A stretch of DNA of 64,000 nucleotides from assembly GCF_021869535.1 (NCBI RefSeq), contig NW_026262668.1, forward strand, positions 69,585,558 through 69,649,557, given 5' to 3'. The notes beneath the pieces were generated by a model, which did not search any database, was not told the DNA's origin, and saw only the letters and a program-made list of their open reading frames with translations. Below, piece by piece: positions 34,641-46,940 of this stretch (its first letter is position 1; each line of letters starts with the position of its first letter). A program made the position numbers and the translations under genes. Origin of the DNA: Mytilus californianus. Lineage: Eukaryota > Mollusca > Bivalvia > Mytilida > Mytilidae.

Positions 34641-35095
34641 CAAAACTTTATTACAAAAATTCAATATAAAACGACCGCATCGAAGTAAATGGATACTTTC
34701 AGATCTATTTTGTCTACAACAGGAATTATGCAAGCATGTCGATCCCGCCTCCTCCGTCTGACCAATGTTATTATCAGCAAACATTTATCTTCATTACACT
34801 TTTATAATAAAAACATTAATAAGAAACTGTTGCCATTCACTTGTCAGCCATAATCAACTAAAGATTTTAACGCCTCCCCACCTTTTAATATAGTATCCGA
34901 TGTCTTTTCTTTTGAATGTTTGTAGTTCCACTGTAAAAAGTTTGATTGAAATAGAAACAAATATCAAGTCCTTCATTATTTTCTTTTTTAAGTTCCCGTC
35001 ACAAGATACATGTGATCAAATGATGATATTATGGTACAATTACGACACATCAAATTCTACGATTCCATTGGTCCAGAGCACTTTGCTATATTCTT

Positions 35096-35097
<2 letters not shown>

Positions 35098-35147
<50 letters not shown>
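35098..35147 (+). repeat. (CT)n microsatellite
   Basis: About 24 CT dinucleotides. Confidence 0.95.
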
Positions 35148-35150
<3 letters not shown>

Positions 35151-36240
35151 ATTCCTTTGACAAAAAAAAAACCGTAACGTTTTTTGTGTGGCATCTATTT
35201 CATTAAGTTAAAAATTAAGGGCTCAGTAGATAGAGTTTTGGGTGAACATCAATTCAATTTTTCATAGTTTGAAGATCATGTTTTATTAATTTTGCTGCAT
35301 TGTAATTCTGTACAGGTTCGTGGCTGCGTCTGCTGTTTATGGCGAAGCTGCATGCAATCTACTGTGAAGTTTAAAAAAGGCAACAGTATAAAAAATGTTT
35401 GAGTTTCATGCTTTCATACAAGTATTTATTAAATTGAGTTTGAAACTGCGAGCGTTCTTTGATACCGTATTGTTTAGAATTGGTTTTGTTCTTGTGCTTA
35501 TTTTTCTACCAAACCGTTTCTATAGGTTTAAGTTCTTTTCCTACGCTGGTTTTTTTGTAACCTTTTGTTAATTTTAACATATGTTATTGTCAAAAACAAT
35601 GACAAAAGGATCAGACACAAGTTTTCCAACTTGGAAAGTCTTTTGTATAGTGACCTACTGATCGATATATAAAGGGGAGTTTGCGAACTTAATTTTAGAA
35701 ACAAACCTTCTTTAACCCCTCAAAATGTACTGGCGCCTGGCCCTAGTGATAAAAATCGTCAGTGGGCGTCTTTTGTCATATTTAAATATGTTTTTGTTAT
35801 TTAGAGAAATTTGATGTTGACGGAACAGATTTCTTATAGTCTCATTTATTCATTCTTAATTCGGGTAATTTTTGAGCAGGACAAATTTTATTGATACTTG
35901 GTTACCATTTGTCTCTTGATGAAGACAAGACCAGAGAACACAGTCATGGATTAAATTCATCTTTTCATACACAAAAATTCCGCATCTAAAACGATTTGTA
36001 CAATGAATTATTGTACTGCTTTTTTGAAAAGAACCTTATTAAACTGAACCAGATATTAACTTTAAATTACCATAATATTCAATATAATTTTTTCCAGCGA
36101 AACTACATTCCCCACACCCACACTTGATGTTTTAGGTATAAACAATGATGAAGTAAATATTTAGAAGATGTTTAATAAAAATAAGTAGAAATACAAACAT
36201 GCATCAAAGTTTGTTTTAAAGGAAGGTTGATAGAGGATAC
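35148..36240. other. Non-coding DNA
   Basis: No gene or repeat recognised. Confidence 0.45.
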
Positions 36241-36249
36241 CAATACCTC

Positions 36250-36545
36250 TTGATCTATGAAGTCGCACTACGGAACATGTAAGAAGCGGCAACCTAACTT
36301 GAACATAAGAAAACGTGAATCTCTATCATTATTCAAAAATCAAATTCGCACCCAAAATTATAAGGTCCCAATGTATTACTATGTAGGTTATCGTCTTGGT
36401 CAAATTCTTTATGCTCGCTTAAGAATGGAAGCAAGTTCCATTGAATTCTTACCTATTCAATCGTAATTTAGTAGATTTTCCAAACTGTCGTTGTGGTGAT
36501 TTAGAAACAAATTCTCACTTCCTGCTATCTTGCTATTTGGTTCAA
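36250..36545 (+). pseudogene. LINE-type ORF2 C-terminal fragment
   Basis: QPNLNIRKRESLSLFKNQIR, then YRLGQILYARLRMEASSIEF and, after a frameshift, NLVDFPNCRCGDLETNSHFL. The last piece has the C...CRCG...H pattern seen at the end of many non-LTR retrotransposon ORF2 proteins. It ends 48 bp before Gypsy copy 2. Confidence 0.6.
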
Positions 36546-36593
36546 GGGTACTCGCAGACGAACAAATTAGTCATTTATTTTGTTTAGTGCAGA

Positions 36594-36597
36594 AATA
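36594..36597. repeat. Target-site duplication AATA (left) of Gypsy copy 2
   Basis: AATA before the left LTR and again at 41523-41526 after the right LTR. Different from the ACAG of copy 1, so the insertions were independent. Confidence 0.7.
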
Positions 36598-37156
36598 TTA
36601 TATGATATTGTAATTATTATATTTATTTATCTTGGCATAATTAGTTTTGTGTGCATGGCCTCATAGTTGTTTTCAAAATAATTTTATAACTGTGAAGTTT
36701 AGAAAATACTGGAACAATCATAGATACTGATGGAATGATTAGAACTTTCTATTTGATTTACATAATGATTTCAGAATTATCATAATCTACGATGTGTTAT
36801 TTTAATTTCTATCGTATTCTAGAAGTTTCCAATCTACAGTTTTCTTGAGTTTTCCTTCTACAGTGTTCTAGAGGTTTCCGTGACAGCTATATAAATCCGA
36901 AACCGAAATTGGACAGAGTAGACATTAATATACTTGTTATCTCAGAAGTTCTCTGGAATTGTTGGATTGACATTATTATTTACGTTAACTACATCATACT
37001 AGTTTGTGCAATTATTGAACATACTCTGTGACAGTTAAGAGAAATATTACGGATAAAGAAAATACAAAGGATCGGACATATAGTTTAACAGTTAAGTCGA
37101 CATTTCAATTTGTAAAATATTTTTCTAAAATTTAAAGGTGATTTCTGGCCTTAACA
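36598..37156 (+). repeat. 5' LTR of Gypsy copy 2
   Basis: 559 bp, matches 40922-41522 with substitutions and deletions. The first bases are mutated (TTATATGATATTG where the 3' LTR has TGTTATGATATTG), and it ends CTTAACA. Confidence 0.85.
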
Positions 37157-37161
37157 GGAAA

Positions 37162-37180
37162 TGGGGGCTCGTCCAGGGGA
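37162..37180 (+). promoter_or_regulatory. Primer binding site of Gypsy copy 2
   Basis: TGGGGGCTCGTCCAGGGGA, a near match to the tRNA-Pro primer site, five bases after the LTR. Confidence 0.8.
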
Positions 37181-37250
37181 ACGTTAATATTAGATTAAAA
37201 AAAAAATCTGTATTTTATTGAATCAGAATTAGCCAACAAAATTCTACAAA

Positions 37251-38290
37251 ATGGCATTTGATGCAGGTAAATCTTTGAAAATGCCAGACCTGAAAGGGTT
37301 TGATAAACTAAAGAAAGAAGAATTAGTGTTGCTTGCTTAACATCTACAAATAGATTTTAGAGTATCCATGAGAATATAAATTATAAAAATTTTGGTAATA
37401 GACAATTTAGTTGACTCAGAAATTTTATATGAAGAGGCTCTTGAACTACAGGTCGAAAATATTGATGCTATAAAATTAAAACAGCTTGAATTAGAACATG
37501 AAATTAAATTAAAACAACTGGAATACGAAATTCAATTAAAACAATTGGAAAAAGAAGAAAGAACTTGAAATGAAGGAAAGGTTAGAGATGGAGAAAAGAA
37601 AAGAAAAAGAAGATGAACTTAGATTAAAACAGGCAGAACGTGAAATGAGGGGAAAGGTTAGAGATGGAGAAAATAAAAATTGAAATGGTCAAAGAAGAAA
37701 GCAACACTAAAGTAGTGTCAAAATCAGAAGCCTTATTGGACTACAATGCTGCAAAGTGTTTTTGAAGGCAAGGCCGCTGAAATTTACTCAGCACTTTCAT
37801 CAGAAAAAAATTCTGATTATGACACACTAAATCAGGAAGTTTTGAAAGCTTATGAGCTAGTGCCAGAAGCATATAGACAGAAATTTAGGTCTTAAAAAGT
37901 TTGAATCACAAACCTATGTTGAATTTGCTAGAGAAAAAGAAGTTCTATTTGATAATTGGCTTGCGTCAAAGAAAATAGATAACAATTTTGATAATATAAG
38001 ACAATTGATGTTATAAGGAGGGTTCAAGCAGTGTATTCATTTAGACTTTAAAAAAAACACATTTAAATAACAAAACTGTTGAGACATTACAAGATGCAGC
38101 TGTTATTTCCGATAATTATACCCTTTCACATAAAAGAAGTTTCAAAGGTCAAAATGTAAATACCTCAAGCGGAAATTACAAACATCACAGTACTGAGCGT
38201 ACTGATAGTAAGCCTGTTGCACGGAATAAGAGTCAGTTTAGTTATAATATGTCTAGTCCAAAATTTGATACTTTTGAGCTAATTGTAAGA
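37251..38290 (+). pseudogene. Gag of Gypsy copy 2
   Basis: Starts MAFDAGKSLKMPDLKGFDKL, followed by K/E-rich coiled-coil repeats (37480-37690) and the capsid-like block beginning MLQSVFEGKAAEIYSALSSE at 37747. Broken by stops and shifts. The CCHC knuckle seen in copy 1 is mostly deleted near 38275-38300. Roughly 8-9% of bases differ from copy 1 in the capsid-like block. Confidence 0.75.
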
Positions 38291-38304
38291 AAAATGGTCA
38301 CCTG

Positions 38305-38856
38305 ATGAGGAAGAAAAACGAAAGAGATAATAAACCCAAGTCTAGTGCTTGTATGACACCCCTTGTTACAAATAAGTTGGAATGTCCTGAGAGTCAGACT
38401 TTTAAGTCCAATTTTTGTGATTATAAACCCTTTATGTCTGATGGGTTTGTTTCTATTGTTGATAATACTACTCCTCAGCCTATTAACATTTTACGGGACA
38501 CTGGAGCTTCTCAGACTTTGTTGTTAGAAGGTGTGATGCCTTTGTCCGATGAAACTTTTGTTGGTACCTCCGTTTTGTTACAGGGTGTGGAGTTAGGTTG
38601 TATAGATGTTCCCCTCCATCGTATTTATCTGAAGTCAGATTTAATTACTGGACCAGTTGTTGTGGGTATTCGTTTTAACCTCCCTGTTGAGGGTGTTTCA
38701 TTATTGCTAGGAAATGATCTAGCTAGGAACAAAGTGGTTGCTGAACCAATTGTTACCAGTGAACCGGTGGTAGATGTTAAATCACATGAAGATGATGCTG
38801 AACTGTGTCCAGCTTATGTTGTCACTAGGGCGATGGCAAGAAAAACAACAAATTGA
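38305..38856 (+). pseudogene. Aspartic protease region of Gypsy copy 2
   Basis: An open frame of 183 codons with VSIVDNTTPQPINILRDTGA at its centre: the D-T-G-A active site of a retroviral-type protease, followed by SLLLGNDLARN, the second conserved (LLG) region. This is the best preserved protease of the two copies. It ends before the integrase stub. Confidence 0.8.
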
Positions 38857-39113
38857 GGATTTACCTTTCTGAAACTTTCCTTGCCGACATTGACGGTGCA
38901 TGTGGCTCAGAAAAGGCCAAAATAAGACCACCTTGTACCAACGAGTGTGTAATTATACTATGGCCAAACATGAACAGCCATTCATTAGACAGAAGAAAAT
39001 GTGTGGAAGAACAATAAAAAGACTCTGAGGTTCTTCAGCTCCGCAAGAGGGCTCAACCACAGGAGGAAGCAGACAAAGTGGCCGAATGCTACTAACATCT
39101 AGACGGCATTTTA

Positions 39114-39359
39114 ATGAGAAAATGGAGGCCACCTGATGCTATCCCAGAGGAGGAATGGAGAGTGGTATACCAAGTGTTGGTGCCTAAAGTCTATAGGCAA
39201 GAAATTATTAGTCTTGCCCATGACACCCCCTTGGCCGGACATTTAGGTATAAGGAAGACTTGCCTTAAGATTCTACAACAATTGTTCAACCCATATTTTG
39301 AGTTTACTAATGAAGATGAGAGTAAACCAGTTTCCACTTTAGCCATGTTTAAATTGTAG
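39114..39359 (+). pseudogene. Integrase N-terminal stub of Gypsy copy 2
   Basis: Almost the same 81 residues as the stub in copy 1, including HDTPLAGHLGIRKT. It stops at the same place, with no cysteine pair or catalytic core. Confidence 0.75.
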
Positions 39360-39410
39360 AACGATCATGACAAACCAGATATAATTGAACCACCTTTTGA
39401 TTCTAAAACT

Positions 39411-40189
39411 ATGGAACAAACAGTGAGATTAAAAAATTCAGAAATTTTGTCAAATTTAGACTCAAAACTTCAACATCTGACTTTTGATCGTAGAGGAAAA
39501 TTAAAAACCTTAGTATTTTCTTTTAAAAATCTTTTTCCAGATGTGCCAATCAAAACCACTGCTGTTTGTCATGATGTTGATGTAGGCGATGCTTCTCCAA
39601 TTAAGCAACATCCTTACCGGCTCACTCCACTAAAACTTGAATTCATGAGACAAGAAATTAAATATATGCTTGACAATAATATCATTGAGCCGAGTAACAG
39701 TGAATTGAGCTCTCCTTGTCTCCTTGTGCCCAAACCAGATAAAACCTTTCGTTTCGTGTCTGATTTCAGAACAGTAAATTCAGTTTCAAAATCTGATTCC
39801 TATCCGATTTCAAAGATAGACGATTACATTGATAACATTGGACAAGCAAAGTGTGTGAGCAAATATGATTTATTGAAGGGTTACTGGCAGGTACCTTTGA
39901 CACAAAGAGCTCGTGAAATATCAGCTTTTGTCACACCAGACGGCATTTTCATTATATTGTCATGCCGTTTGGGATGAAAAGTGCTCCAGCTACATTTCAA
40001 AGAATGATCAACAATGTTATAACAGATTTAGACTGTTGTTATGCTTATATTGATGATCTAATTGTATGTAGTGATAACTGGGAAGAGCATTTAACACATT
40101 TATATGATACTTTTGATAGATTATCACAATCCAATTTGACTGCTAATCTTGGTAAAGTGGATTATATCAGCCCACTGTTGATTATTTAG
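39411..40189 (+). pseudogene. Reverse transcriptase of Gypsy copy 2
   Basis: RT motifs as in copy 1, then after the same one-base shift MPFGMKSAPATFQRMINNVI and CYAYIDDLIVCSDNWEEH: the Y-I-D-D catalytic box is intact here. A second shared shift lies at about 40165-40190. Nearly base-identical to copy 1 over this whole part. Confidence 0.9.
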
Positions 40190-40212
40190 GGCATACAGTT
40201 GGCCAAGGTCAC

Positions 40213-40850
40213 GTGAAACCTATTATGGCTAAAGTGGATGAAATTACCGAATTTCCTCCTCCTACAAATAAAAAACAACTTATGAGATGTTTAGGCATGA
40301 TTGGATTTTACAGGAAATTTTGTTCAAATTATTCTACTGTTATTCAACCATTGACATATCTTTTACGGAAAGATTCGAAATTCATCTGGAGTGATAATTG
40401 TCAAAATGCTTTTGAAAATAGCAAATCACTTTTAAGTAACAGTCCTGTTCTGATCACTCCAGACTTTGAAAAATAATTCAAACTTGCCGTTAACGCAAGT
40501 GATGTAGGAGTTGGAGCCATTTAATATCAAGAAACAGATGTTGAGAAACCTATTTCATATTTTTCCAAAAAATTGAATAAACATCAGAAAAATTATTCAA
40601 CTATTGAAAAACAGTGTTTTGCACTGTTGTCTACACTTTTTTTTTTATGTATATTTAAATCCCACTATGCATCCTATTCTTGTTTATACTGATCAAAATC
40701 CTCTCAACTTCATACATAAAATGAGTAACAAGAACCAGAGGTTGACTAGGTGGAGTTTATTGCTACAGGTACATGATGTTTTTGTAAAATATATTAAAGG
40801 TAAGGATGATGTAATGCAGATGCTTTATCTAGTTCTTATTTGAACACTGT
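40213..40850 (+). pseudogene. RNase H domain of Gypsy copy 2
   Basis: KKQLMRCLGMIGFYRKFC, then a stop at 40474, then an NASDVGVGAI-like stretch, FSKKLNKHQKNYSTIEKQ and ILVYTDQNPLNFIHKM. The first catalytic Asp is replaced by Asn (VNASD) and TDHN is TDQN. No integrase follows. Confidence 0.8.
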
Positions 40851-40905
40851 ATACATACTATGTATTTTTGTATATATTGTTTATGAAAAGTTCGTGTTAC
40901 ACTCA

Positions 40906-40921
40906 AACTTAAGGGGGAAGG
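40906..40921 (+). promoter_or_regulatory. Polypurine tract of Gypsy copy 2
   Basis: AAACTTAAGGGGGAAGG immediately before the 3' LTR. Confidence 0.7.
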
Positions 40922-41522
40922 TGTTATGATATTGTAACTATTATATACATTTATCTTGGCATAATTTGATTTGTGTGGCCTTATAGTTGTTTACAAAATA
41001 ATGTTATAACTGTGCAGTTTAGAAATCACTGGAACAATCATAGATACTGATGGAATGATAAGAACTTTCTATTTGACTTACATAATGATTCCAGAATGAT
41101 CATAATCTACGATGTGTAATTTTAACTTCTATCATATTCTAGAAGGTTCCAATCTAAAGTTTTCTAGAGTTTCCCTTCAACAGTGTACTAGAGGTTTCCA
41201 CGACAGCTATATATACCGAAACCGAAATTGGATAGATTAGACTAATCTCAGAAGTTCTCTGGAGTTATTGGATTGATATTATTATTTACGTTAACTACAT
41301 CATACTAGTTTGAGAAATTATTGGACATATTCCGTGACAGTTAAGAGAAGAATTCCGGATAAAAAAAAGACAAAGGATCGGAAATATATTCTAACAATTA
41401 AGTTGACATTTCAATTTGTATAATATTTCTTGTAAACTTGTGTATAATAAATCTTGTTAGATTTTATTATTGATTTGTGTCTTTTGTTGTCTACAATTTA
41501 AAATTGATTTCTGGCCGTTACA
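40922..41522 (+). repeat. 3' LTR of Gypsy copy 2
   Basis: 601 bp, begins TGTTATGATATTG and ends GGCCGTTACA, then the TSD AATA. Confidence 0.9.
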
Positions 41523-41526
41523 AATA

Positions 41527-42356
41527 CAATAATGTCCAGGGTGAAAGTATAATTATTGCTTTGACTTTTGTAGACTTCTGGTATTTATGAAAACATACAA
41601 AGAGACACCAAAGTGTTATAACTGACAGCTAGGCAATACATTTTTTACTATAATCACGATGACAGCATTTATTCATCTTGATGGTATATGTGTTAAAAAA
41701 CATGGCAAAAATAGCCACCTGATCATTCTGCACAGATGTATTTTTTTACAAGCCAAAAATTTTATTGTATTTAATTGCATTGATGATTGGATGAACAATG
41801 AAATTCCTGCCAAATCAAACCTTTTATTTCTTGAAAATAAATACATTTGTTTTCGAAATTTGAATTTATATAGATGTACAAATGGGACGAAAAAACTCTG
41901 GCATTAGAGACAATTCTGATTGGTGAATGTAAATGTCTTCTCTTCCAAAACTGAAAATTCAGAATTTTCTAATTTTTTATAAAGGGCGAATTTGAGAGCA
42001 TCAACATCAACATTTTATTTTAGACAGACTGGTTTCTCATGGGAGAATGAAAGTCACATTTCTCATCCTGCCACAGTTACATATACTTCTTTATCAGGCG
42101 AAAAAGTCACCACAAGGTGTAGATTTCTAAATGTGAAAAAAATGTCTTCTTTAAACAACGGAAGATTAATTGAACTGAAATTTAAGTGATATTAATTGTA
42201 AAACCTTCAACAGGACTGTTAACAATATAAACTCTGACAGCTATCAGCCAGGTTATCATAAGCATTAAAGTTTGATGAAATTGTTTTCTTTTTGAACAGA
42301 GTCATTATAAATTTATAAAAATAAATTGTGATTGGTCTTTTTTTTCAATTTTGTAG
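41527..42356. other. Unassigned DNA upstream of the QTRT1-like exon
   Basis: Two open stretches (41659-41907; 41992-42189) have no recognised domain. The second has an acceptor-like TTTTAG at about 42025 and a donor-like GTGTAG, but its translation (TGFSWENESHISHPATVTYT) matches nothing I know, including QTRT1. Confidence 0.3.
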
Positions 42357-42549
42357 AGATTTGGATCAGCTTTGGTGCCTAGTGGTCAGTTGAATATGAT
42401 GTCAAAAATCTTTTTATCAGATTTTCGTCCTATTGATGATCAGTGCAAATGTTCCACATGTAAATTCACAAGAGCATATGTTCACACAATCATCACCTAT
42501 GAAACTGGAGCCTGTCACCTGTTTTTCGATGCATAATGATTCATATCAG
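42357..42549 (+). pseudogene. QTRT1: QTRT1-like exon with zinc motif, frameshifted
   Basis: Acceptor TTTTGTAG, donor GTATTG. Translation: RFGSALVPSGQLNMMSK, LSDFRPIDDQCKCSTCKFTR, then TYETGACHL. The open frame then runs into TAA. One base fewer in the T-run would restore the expected ...MHN...YQ ending at the donor. Confidence 0.8.
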
Positions 42550-43324
42550 GTATTGTATAGTATAATTATAGGTATATAACGAGTGAGAATTGGATATCGC
42601 TTGATATCAACTCGAGTTATTTAATTTCAATATAATAATAAACAAGCCTTTGGAAAATCTGTGAATTGTTTATCTAGTCTTTCACACGTACCAGAATGAC
42701 GTCATATGTCATGTTCCAGTGTCAAACTTTAGCATCAGACATTTTAAAACTTGATGTACATTCAGAATGTCATTAACATTGACAAAAAGAAGAATTTCAG
42801 TTGAAAAGTGTGAGTGTTTTGTATATAATTGAAGAACTCACATATCTCCATTGCCATGGATGAAATGTACATCGTCTTAACCTTTGAAAGTCACAAATGA
42901 CCTAACGAATAACCAATGGAAATGTTGCAATATGTCCTATTATGCTGGATAAGCCAATAACTTTAAGGCGTTTTTCGGTATCACTTTTTCGTTTCACACT
43001 CTTTGTGATACGAGAAATATCTCTCAATGCAAGGAATAGATAACAAACCACAACCATAAGAGAATGATTTTTATCTAAATGAATTGATTGCTCTGTTAAA
43101 AAAGGCTACTTTTTTGCACCTTGAAAATGTAAATCGAAACGGATTATAAATATATCAAATAAGATCCTTCAAATGTTCATAAAATCTTTCTCTGTCAGAT
43201 ATTAATACACATTCATTTATTTTATAATTCTATCTGAAATTTTATCTATAAGGCTTCAAGCTTCTTGCATCTAATAAAAAAAAACTGAAAAATTGGCAAA
43301 ACAGCCCACTTTTTGATCTGCACT

Positions 43325-43600
43325 AGTAACGGTTTTGACTACTGAAACGGTCATTTTAAACTGAACAACACTTAAATGCCTGAATTAACCGCAAGGAAAA
43401 ATGTCTAGATCTTTTTCAGTTGTTCAGTACATGTTCAGTACACTGGCCACCGCAGGAGATTCAGTATCAGTCAGTACTGGTTCAGGTAATTAAGAAAAAA
43501 ATGCCTTGCGTTTGATTCATTAGTATTAAGAGCGTTTTCGTACAAATCAGTACATCGACGAAATAGTTCAGTACTGTTCAGTATATAAAAAAATGATGAT
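43325..43600. repeat. Partial copy of the 755-1175 MITE family
   Basis: CACTAGTAACGGTTTTGACT, ACTGAAACGGTCATTTTAAA and CTGAACAACACTTAAA parallel 755-815. The interior repeats TTCAGTA/TCAGTAC motifs. The right inverted end is not preserved. Confidence 0.55.
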
Positions 43601-46600
43601 TGCTTCCCTTTGATTAGCAGAGAAATCGAAATAAAAAAATAACGAATGAATAATTAAATAAACAAATAGATATAAAGAGACATATATTTAATCGGCAACT
43701 GGACTGGATACACGTTTTTGTTAACATGTGTATTATTTCTATAAATTGATAAAAATAATAATTGTTAAACTATTTGTATGGAAATAGCAATGAACAAATG
43801 AAAAATATAATAATGTTTTCATTGTTACGCAAATACAAGTTATTGAAGACTGTAAATCGTATTCGGGAATAGTTGATTCGTAAAGTTTGAATCCCGACAG
43901 CTTCCGAAAATGTACACGCTATGATTTTGCGCCATTTGTCACTTGATAATTATTTGCAGTGTCTGACTGAAGTAACGTGGGAACATTATTTGAAGACATA
44001 TTCATTCCTAAGCTGTACAAGAGTGTTTGTTTAATTTGTGAAATTACTCCTTGAATGATAATTAACTGTCAATACCAAGGACCGGACCAAGCTTTTTCAT
44101 AAAAAGGGGAGTTTGGTTATACAGCGGCTCATTGAACGCCGTGTTATTCGACATATAGTTTAAATTTGAAACAAAATAAGCAGCTAATCATTTTTACAGT
44201 ATGAGTTTACGCCTTAGCATAAAATATTCAGGGACAGCTCAGCGGGAGTAAAATCAGTGACCAAGTGACAAGGGAGCATTATCGGACCTAGGACCTATGT
44301 ATTAATGAAATAGTCCCAGATCAGACGGACAAAATTTAACATTGTTTTATAAGGAAAAAATATTACATTTGCTTTAAATGGTTTGTCAACATTTTATTTG
44401 TACAATCAGAAGTTAGTTGAAAAACTTTAAATTTTTTATCTTTATACACCAATCTCAACTTGTTTGTTATGAATGAGTTACACTGGTTGACCCCGGCCAG
44501 GGGCGTACGGGTTCACATAATGTGCACGCCCAATTAAAGAACGGGGTCACCTGACGCAAAATGGTACATTCTGGAGGCATTTCAGACTTATTCAGAATTC
44601 ATTTTCGTTCGAACAGAAACACATGGATTACAATAAAACAACATCTTCTTTTGCTTAATATCCTAACCAAGTATATCCTTAAAGTCATTTTTCAGACAGA
44701 CGGCGTCAACGGTTACCAGTTTCTCTAAAAAAATAAACGGAAGTCTTAGTTCCCGCTGTCACAAATTACACATTTAAAAATTAACAAATACTCGTAGTTA
44801 AAATTATTTTTTTATCTTTTATATAAAAGATAACCCCTTTTCGTCCCAAAAGTAAATAAACGCAAAGGCTTTTGCGACAAATTCTTTGTGCATCGGTGCC
44901 GAATTTCAAATAGTTCTGGTTTTAGATCACTTGCTGCAAAAAAATGTGACCTTAATGAACTACGGACGGATGAAAGAAAACTGGTATTTCTATCTTTTGA
45001 CGCGGATTAATAAAATAACAAAACTAACTTAACAAGTTAATCTGTAAGTTACTGCTCACATATGATACCCTTCAATAAGAATTCAGTTAACAGGAAGTTG
45101 AATAGCAACGTATGTGAAAACGCATAAAACAGGAATGATGATACCAAAGTTAGTTTGTTCTAATGTTTAGGTCCTGAGAAAAACGTGATATAAATTTCAT
45201 ACATGACTTTTATTTGTAATGATATTTAAGTACATGACTTTGTTGTTCAGTAAACAGGAAGCTGATAAGCAATGAATGTGAAAATGTATCACATTGTTTA
45301 TATATCTTGCCTTTTAGAAGCTTGCTACAAAAGGTTTGGGTTCCATAGATAAAAAAAACCACTTTTATTTGACGGACGAATGGACAAGCAAACAGGAGGA
45401 AACCAGTATACCACTCTTTTCAGGGTGGGAATATAAAAGGAACTAAGTATCAAATGTGCTTCAAAATATCATAGGAATGAAATCGCCAGAAAATAAGGAT
45501 TTATTTTCGCATTTCAAATGATTTTGTTGGTTAATGCTTCAGCTACCGGCCTAAACAGATTTGTTTATGTGGCATTAATATCTGCATATTAAGGGAATGT
45601 TTAAACAAAAATCAATCTCTCTATGGAAAGATTGCCAAAGGCAAAACTTCTCTTGAAAATATAAACCTGGATTTTCCAATCACGTGAAAAACAGAAACGG
45701 GCCTGCACAAGAAACTACGGTTTTGAGTTCTTATTTTTCATGTAAGGCTAAAAGAGAGGATGAAATAACTAACATATTTTATGCCAAAATAGATGAAAAC
45801 AGTCCACTGACAGAAACGTTACGTGACAACAATAAACACGATACGTTTCAAAATTTAACCATATAAATTACTACCAATATATTTTTAATGAACAGTAGCA
45901 GAAGACTAGTTTAATACAGTAAAAAAATAAGATAAACTATCAATAATATATTTTTTTTTTTTTTTTTTTTTCATTTCTCATAATTTTCTAAGATCAAATG
46001 AAATTCACGCCATGGCGTGTCAGCGTATATGGATGACCATGCGAGCAATCGGTTCTTACTCTGTAATAACATAAGCATTGCGACAGGAAATTTACCGGAA
46101 AGTGCACAAATTTGAAAGTCTTCTATTTTGATGTAAAATGTCACTTTATGATATGTAAAAGTGGCCCTGGTGTTCCCTACCGATTTTTAAAATTTTCCAC
46201 GAAAAGATATGTTTTCCTTTTACATTTTACCTGAAATCAAAGATGATGCATGGGAGGAAAAAAAATAAAATTTACTATTGGAATGACATTATTTTGTCCC
46301 ATGAGATCTCTAAATAATAACTCTCTCTCTGACATGTCTCAAGATGCATAGATCTTGGGATTAACAGACATTACAAATGCGCGACTACAACATATAGATC
46401 TTCCTCTATATTTACCATGCAAATAAATACAACTCACTATTGTCTTATTATATACTTTATACTGTGCAAATATCCATTCAATTTGTTGGTGTCATTCAGA
46501 CCTTAAGTATGTTTATTATGGAACCAGAACTAGAACTATTGCTAACAAAAAAGGAAGAATTCGTGAAAGGCGAAACTTAGAACTGATGAACTTTCTACCA

Positions 46601-46734
46601 TGGTTATGTCCATGAAATGTGCTGTTGTTTTTATATAAGGCCATCTGACGAGTACCCTTGGCAGGGACGAAACAGCTTGTAAATGTCATATTAACCTGTA
46701 AATTGATTTTTTAATGGCTGTCATATTTTTTTCC
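43601..46734. other. Large QTRT1-like intron, unassigned
   Basis: No coding exon with splice support; a poly-T tract at 45951-45971. The 60-codon frame at 45684 has no recognised motif. Confidence 0.4.
45951..45971 (+). repeat. Poly-T tract
   Basis: 21 consecutive T. Confidence 0.9.
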
Positions 46735-46940
46735 CTAAATTGTATTATAAATTAGGCCGTTAGTTTTCTCTTTTAAACTGTTTCACATTTTTCATGAGAG
46801 GCATTTTATAGCTGACTAAACATTATGGGGTTTCTCATTGTTGAAGGCCGTAAAGTGACCTATAATTGCTTATATCTTTGTCATTTGACCTCTGTTGTAT
46901 AGTTGTCTCATTATCAATTATGCCACATCTCCTTACTTTT
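46735..46940 (-). repeat. Dispersed repeat, family A (reverse)
   Basis: AGGCCGTTAGTTTTCTCTTT, GCATTTTATAGCTGACTAAA and GTCTCATTATCAATTATGCC align with 14100-14240. Confidence 0.7.

Larger units (their letters stand above)
36598..41522 (+). mobile_element. Ty3/Gypsy LTR retrotransposon, copy 2 (4925 bp, integrase-deleted)
   Basis: Same family and same domain order as copy 1 but on the plus strand: LTR, primer site, Gag, CCHC remnant, protease, integrase stub, RT, RNase H, polypurine tract, LTR. It shares the integrase deletion and the RT frameshift with copy 1. It has its own further damage, such as stops in RNase H and a lost first half of the CCHC knuckle. It sits just upstream of the QTRT1-like exons, in the same orientation. 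Confidence 0.9.

Noticed and set aside
41992-42189. Possible extra exon before the QTRT1-like exon
   Set aside because: It has splice-like borders, but its translation does not match QTRT1 or any family I know.
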